A DNA stretch of 64,000 nt, taken from NCBI RefSeq assembly GCF_051014685.1, contig NC_135055.1, forward strand, positions 17,100,001-17,164,000, read 5' to 3'. The translations under genes were made by a program, and so were the position numbers. Numbering within the stretch: position 1 is the stretch's first letter; every line of letters begins with the position of its first letter. The DNA comes from Ptiloglossa arizonensis. Taxonomy: Eukaryota; Arthropoda; Insecta; Hymenoptera; Colletidae. Shown here in pieces: positions 59,265 through 64,000 of this stretch. The notes under the pieces were generated by a model. That model was not told the origin of the DNA, did not search any database, and saw only the letters and a program-made list of their open reading frames with translations.

Positions 59265-60955
59265 TATCCTATCAAGATTGAACAGATTAAAAAGAAATAA
59301 GCAGAACACAATATTTACTGAAGAGAGGAAAAAAGAAGAGAATGAGAACAAAACGTATAACAAAAATTGCTCAAAGAAATATTCTCCGATGTGAAGGAGT
59401 CTGGAAAAATTATTCACACCAATCGAACAATTTTTCAACAAATTCTTCGTATCTTCCATTCTTATGTATTCTAGACACCTCGAGGATACCTTGAAAATAA
59501 TGCAACAAGAATGCTTAAAACAACCAAGAACAAGGAAACCGAAAAAGTGGAAAAACAAAAGAAAACGCACAAGGCGATCAATTTGATAAACCGATAGAAA
59601 CTCGGTAGTCCCAGAAGGAGTGGGGGGAAACTGAAAAATGATTTCCAACAACGCGAATTCTTCCACGACGATTATCCCCGGCAACGAACGTTTCCACGAT
59701 GGTAGACGCCACTCGGTTGGCGTGTTAGGCCTCTATCGAGTGTCCCGAGTCGTGTAAGCGCGATAAAGCTTACAATGCTCGGACATGGTCCGCGATAACC
59801 TGTAATTGCATTACGTTTTCGAAGTACGTAATAGGTATCGTTGAATCGACTGCTTCCCTGTTCTATTTAAAACCCGTGAAAGCTGGACTCGTTTCCCTTT
59901 CTCGTCGTTGGGGATTTTCCAATGATAACGGGCCGTCCTCCCGTGACATTTACCGAGAAACTGGCAACGAATACACGACCCGAACCGCGATTAAACGATG
60001 CACGATCGATCGAACGACAAACCGAATAACCGGGAACAGACGACAACGTTCTCTCCGTGGATCCAATCGCGGTTTTCGACGCCCGCAGACTCCACTGCCG
60101 CGCGCGTTTTTCATCTCGATTCGTCCCGAGGATCCTTTCATCGGGCACCGGTGAATAAGACATCGAACCATCCTCGATCTTTTGTGCACCTTGGCAATGG
60201 TAATAGGCATGCAGCGTGACGCCCGCGATCCAAACCCCACGATAATCGAATTACGTCGAACGGGAGACGTCTGCCACGGAAACGTCTCCATTTTTCACCC
60301 GATCCTTTGCTCTCTATTAAAATCTCCCGTATAAACGATCGACGAACAAACTTAACCACTCGGTGGTCCATTGTTGCGCAGTGTGTGTCGTTCGACGTGG
60401 CTCGAACGATTCCATTTCTAGGGATTTTCAGTGGAATTGTTCTCGAGAAAATGGCACCAAATGGTACTTTTCAAGACGTTTCTTTCTATTGTTGAAATTG
60501 ATTCAGTTGTTTCGGAGGTGGTGGTTTCCTACGGAGTGGTCTTTAACGATTTATTTGAATATCGAGGAATTTTTTAATCGTTTTCTTTTTTTGCTTTTTA
60601 GAGAAATATTGAAACGCTGGTAATGGTCTCGTACTTGATAAAATTGTACTATTTATTAATTTGTTGCGATAAATTTATATTTGAAAATGTATCACCAGTG
60701 ATACACAATTACGACTCTCGTCGTAATACTGTAATAAAGCTATCGTTTCAGCTTTCGCTAAATATTCGCTCTTGTGTACTTTATTTTCTTCATTTCTACA
60801 TTAAAAAGGAAAGTTACACTCGTATTGTAAATTCACTTTTTAAAACATATTTCAACGTCGGTGAAAGCGCCGGGAAGAAATAACTCGTAAATTCTGAATT
60901 TTTTCGCAAAAAAAAAGAAAAGAAAAAACAGGGCAGGCGATATATTAATTCCAGG
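58136..60955. other. Non-coding sequence
   Basis: No gene supported. The 152-codon minus-strand frame at 58414-58872 begins at TTG, so it is not a convincing gene. Reading the plus strand near 58468-58510 gives a short Cys-rich peptide, judged fortuitous. A CpG-rich unique block lies at 59.85-60.4 kb. Confidence 0.4.
59230..59261 (+). repeat. (TAA)n microsatellite
   Basis: About ten perfect TAA/AAT triplets, giving a Tyr run on the opposite strand. Confidence 0.97.
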
Positions 60956-60962
60956 AATTATT

Positions 60963-61125
60963 ATTTTTCAATCTTTGAGGTTTCTCTTTTCTGAATAATA
61001 TTCTCCGACCTTAGAACAAAATATAAGAACCCATAAAGGTTAACAACAAAGGTATCAAAGGTTTCTCTTTGAATAACTTCTTCGATCTTAAGACAAAAAG
61101 ATTCCATAAGTGTTAACGATGCACC
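60963..61125 (+). repeat. Two-copy repeat, about 81 bp
   Basis: 'aggtttctctt' begins at 60978 and 61059. It is followed by 'gaataa..ttct.cga.ctta', an 'agacaaaa' phrase, 'cccataa' or 'ccataa', and 'gttaac'. Confidence 0.7.
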
Positions 61126-61950
61126 AACATCGAATTATCGTTCGATAAATCGCACGATCGAGATTCCCTCGATTCGATTATCATCCACCACATGTTCGTC
61201 GAAAGTCACCAGCAACAAATCGATCGAACCCCGTTAATTCGGGTGCAAAATTCGTGATCCTCGTAATCCTGGAAATACGTTCGGTATACGCGGTTGCACG
61301 ACGACATAACGTGGGTCCATTGACGTCGCGAGTCCACGGTCATTTCTGGAAAATTCCCTTCTCGTCGTTTCGAGAATTCATCGTCGAATAGTCCGCGACA
61401 CAATGGCCGTCTTATTCATAATCGGGGCTCCACGTTGTCGCGAATTACCGTCCGAGAAAGTTAAATGGTCCGCGGCCTTAATTCGGCACAATGGGGTCGT
61501 TGGTACACGCGCGCGGAACGTTCGCGAACGCGCGATTCCGCTTCCATCCACGGAGATCGCGGAACCGGGAGGAGACACCTTTTTCCGCGCGCGAACTCGG
61601 CGGAAATTGAAGTGCATCGAGGCGGATCGAGTGAATTTATTAAACGCTTTACGTCGGCCCGGTCGACCTTTCATTTGACTCTGTAACCAACGACGCCCCC
61701 GCTATTTTATTAACACGTCCTCCCTGGCCCATGGAAAAGCACGGAATTGGTTTTCCACTAGCGACGAATTCACATCGTAAGGGCCACGAGCGCGTTCCCG
61801 CGGCGGAAAAATTGAAAAACTCGTTCCTACATTTCTCAAAATTATTACCTCGGACGAACTCGATTAAAGGCGATATTTTTCTACGCGCGTTCGGCTTCTT
61901 TTCGGGACAGTGTTCTCTTCAACGTGAGGGTCTCCGATGGGACTAGTTCA
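61126..61950. other. CpG-rich non-coding sequence
   Basis: No gene supported. Frames of about 90-98 codons on both strands overlap at 61.38-61.68 kb. Confidence 0.35.
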
Positions 61951-61954
61951 GTGA

Positions 61955-62210
61955 AAAAAAATTTTGGAGGAAAACGTGGAAAGTGCTCGAAGTTCGTTCG
62001 GAAGTACGACGACTGTTATGGAAATTTTGTTCGACCTCTTCTCGTTTGATTTAAAAGTAGTAAATATTTGGTTTCTTTTAAGAGTCTTCGATAGGACCAT
62101 CTGCGTGAAGAATAATTTTAGAGGAAAATGTGGCAAATATTCGACCAAGTTCGTTCGGAGGTACGATGACTTTTATGGAAATTTTATTCTTGTTTCACTC
62201 GGTTGGTAAG
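61955..62210 (+). repeat. Two-copy repeat, about 154 bp
   Basis: 'attttggaggaaaacgtgg' near 61961 matches 'attttagaggaaaatgtgg' near 62114. Each is followed by 'aagttcgttcgga.gtacga' and 'ttatggaaattttgttc' or a close variant. Confidence 0.8.
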
Positions 62211-63840
62211 TCGAAATTTTTGAAAATATTGACTATTTGAATATAGATTCCCGAAGTTTTGGTTCGGGGTTGAATATTTTCCAGAGCGTGTCTAACAATT
62301 GCGAGGGAAATCAAGGTTCTGGTTGAGGCGAAATCGAACTTTCTTTTTATCCATTTTAAAAGTTTACTCCAGGTGAGAGTGCACTCCTAAATTTCTCTCG
62401 GACGCTTCACGATACCGAGAACTAAACAACTGCGAGAGAATATTTTTTGTCACGAAAGAATAATTTCGACGAAGCGGACACGACACAAAATTAATATCTT
62501 TTAATCATTTTTTCGCAATTTTACTTTCCCTTTGGACGAAAGGATAAAAATTCGAGACCGAGCACCAAGCGCATTTCCCTCAATAATGCAACGTTCGACG
62601 AACTGTACGCGCGCGAAAAACTACGGGTACCGTGGACGATCGCGTAAAAGTGAAGCGACGCATCAAGCTCGTGATAAAAAAAAAAAAAAAGAAAGAAAAA
62701 AAAATACCACCATATCCGAGGACCACTTCTCCGCGAAACGTGTATTTCGAAAAACTGGAGCGACTTTGGGAACCCGGGGGAGAAATAAAAGTCGAGGGAC
62801 GGTGCCGATGAAACGCCGGTTCTCAAATATGAAAACTGAACTCTTTGTTTAAACATTGCATTCAACGTTACACACCGTTCCAGAACAAAAATTCCTCCCA
62901 CTTGTTTAAATCTTTCCCTTCGAAAATGTGCTTTTTAATCCGAAAACTGAGTTAAAGTGAGCTCTGACAGACTCTGGTGATCTTGTTATTATCAACAATG
63001 AAATTCATTCAGTTGCTTGACACATTAACAAGAGTGATTCGCAACGTGAGATTTTTCTCTTAAAAATGTCCACGAGTATTTAAATAATTTTACGAGGTCC
63101 TATGTGAGAAAATAATCACAACACCGATAAAGAGTACGAAACTACCATGGATACACGAGGGGGTGTGGAAGAGAGGGGGGACTGGAATAAAACCAGCAGG
63201 TTCCACTTTACGAAATACAGGCCGAGAACCACGAATTCCGCGTGTTAAAACGTGACTCCGGACACGTTGCATCGTTAAAGGACTACACACGTTTTTCCTA
63301 GGTAGGTTCAAGAAATAGGATATATCCCCTTTCGTGTACGTATAGCTTTATTTTTACGCGATGCAGTTGTCGCGCGGACCACGGGGCCCTTATTTTTATA
63401 CGGTCGGGACGATGCACGCCACATAAAAAACATTTTCGCGCACGGTGGATCATGGAATACAACGACCGGATCGAAAAAACAACCGGGAAGCTCGGCGAGG
63501 TTCTAGAGATACACCGATGCTTGCTAACAAACCTACCCCGAAAGAATCGATTCGTAGGAGAGTGGGAACTCGGAGCGACGGAGTAAACGAAGGATCTGTT
63601 TTTCCTGAAAAAGTTTCGCGAAGAATATCGCGGAACACCTTCCCCAAAGTAACCAGAAGTGTATTTTTAGAGAAAATGGAACCGAACTGAAACTCGACAC
63701 GGGATTACACAACTTTCCATTGTCGGGTTTCGCGTGACACGGTGCAAATTGAAAGAAAAGGTTATTAAAATTTTTAGAAAAATATCAAATTGTTCGTTCT
63801 CCCGGCTTTGTAGAATTTTTTACACCGTAAATTGTCTACA
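62211..63840. other. Non-coding sequence
   Basis: No gene supported. An A/G-rich tract lies at about 62678-62703. Confidence 0.4.
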
Positions 63841-63869
63841 TCTGGGTCATTCTGAACTAAATGTATTCT

Positions 63870-64000
63870 ACGCAGGAGAAAAGATTCCACCTGGAAGGAA
63901 TTTCATCCGGTGTCTGACCAAGTACTGTCCATATTCTACTTACCGAAGTGTCACATTCTACTTGATCCAGGACCGAATTTCTTTTATCTCTACAATATAC
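63870..64000 (+). repeat. Dispersed relative of the 25.5 and 35.8 kb repeats, cut by window end
   Basis: 'gagaaaagattccacctggaagg' resembles the start of the 307-bp unit. 'ctgtccatattctacttac' and 'tctacttgatccagga' align in order with 35893-35942. The copy may continue beyond the window. Confidence 0.5.

Overview
The window looks like non-coding DNA from an insect nuclear genome, most plausibly a hymenopteran such as a bee. It is moderately AT-rich but full of CpG-containing words (TCG, CGA, CGCG), and it lacks gene-sized ATG-initiated open frames, operons or ribosome-binding sites. The hymenopteran assignment is inference; no gene was found that could confirm it. I could not support any protein-coding gene, tRNA, rRNA or CRISPR array. 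The best ATG-started open frame outside repeats is 230 codons on the minus strand (23185-23877), and it has no recognisable domain. The region is best read as intergenic or as part of a very large intron.

The most striking object is a 4.4-kb GC-rich minisatellite at 29661-34064, built from three short units (17, 27 and 21 bp). Every unit carries CCGGAAGT, nearly always as ACCGGAAGT, the textbook high-affinity ETS-family binding sequence. The 27-bp unit adds an inverted partner, giving a palindrome with 10-bp arms and a 2-bp spacer. By hand count there are roughly 200 forward and 80 reverse ETS-type sites. The array is embedded in an older degenerate repeat recognisable on both sides (29085-29650 and 34085-34460).

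The rest of the window is a patchwork of unrelated local tandem arrays, each with its own unit. The pyrimidine-rich block is at 1.5-2.2 kb, and purine-only blocks lie at 8.2-9.5 kb (including 14 perfect 28-bp copies) and 12.7-13.45 kb. Other units are 56 bp (16.9 kb), 307 bp (25.5 kb), 39 bp (37.9 kb), 62 bp (40.6 kb), 44 bp (43.1 and 45.3 kb), 198 bp (47.9-49.6 kb), 129 bp (50.2 kb), an alternating 114/123 bp dimer (51.9-52.6 kb), 180 bp (53.1 kb), 127 bp (54 kb), 155 bp (55.5 kb), 182 bp (56.5-57.3 kb) and 53 bp (58 kb). Many diverged two- to three-copy repeats lie between them.

Two dispersed families tie distant parts together: one at 28.1-28.7 and 37.8-38.7 kb, the other at 25.5-26.2, 35.8-35.9 and 63.9-64.0 kb. 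A 194-bp foldback element with TA flanks (44818-45011) resembles a Tc1/mariner-type MITE. Sequence-level regulatory candidates are a nuclear-receptor-type palindrome cluster (50853-51146), a G-quadruplex motif (45887-45916) and a GCAATTAATTGC palindrome (26635-26646). No genes work together here. The apparent theme is local tandem expansion that repeatedly creates dense clusters of sequence motifs.
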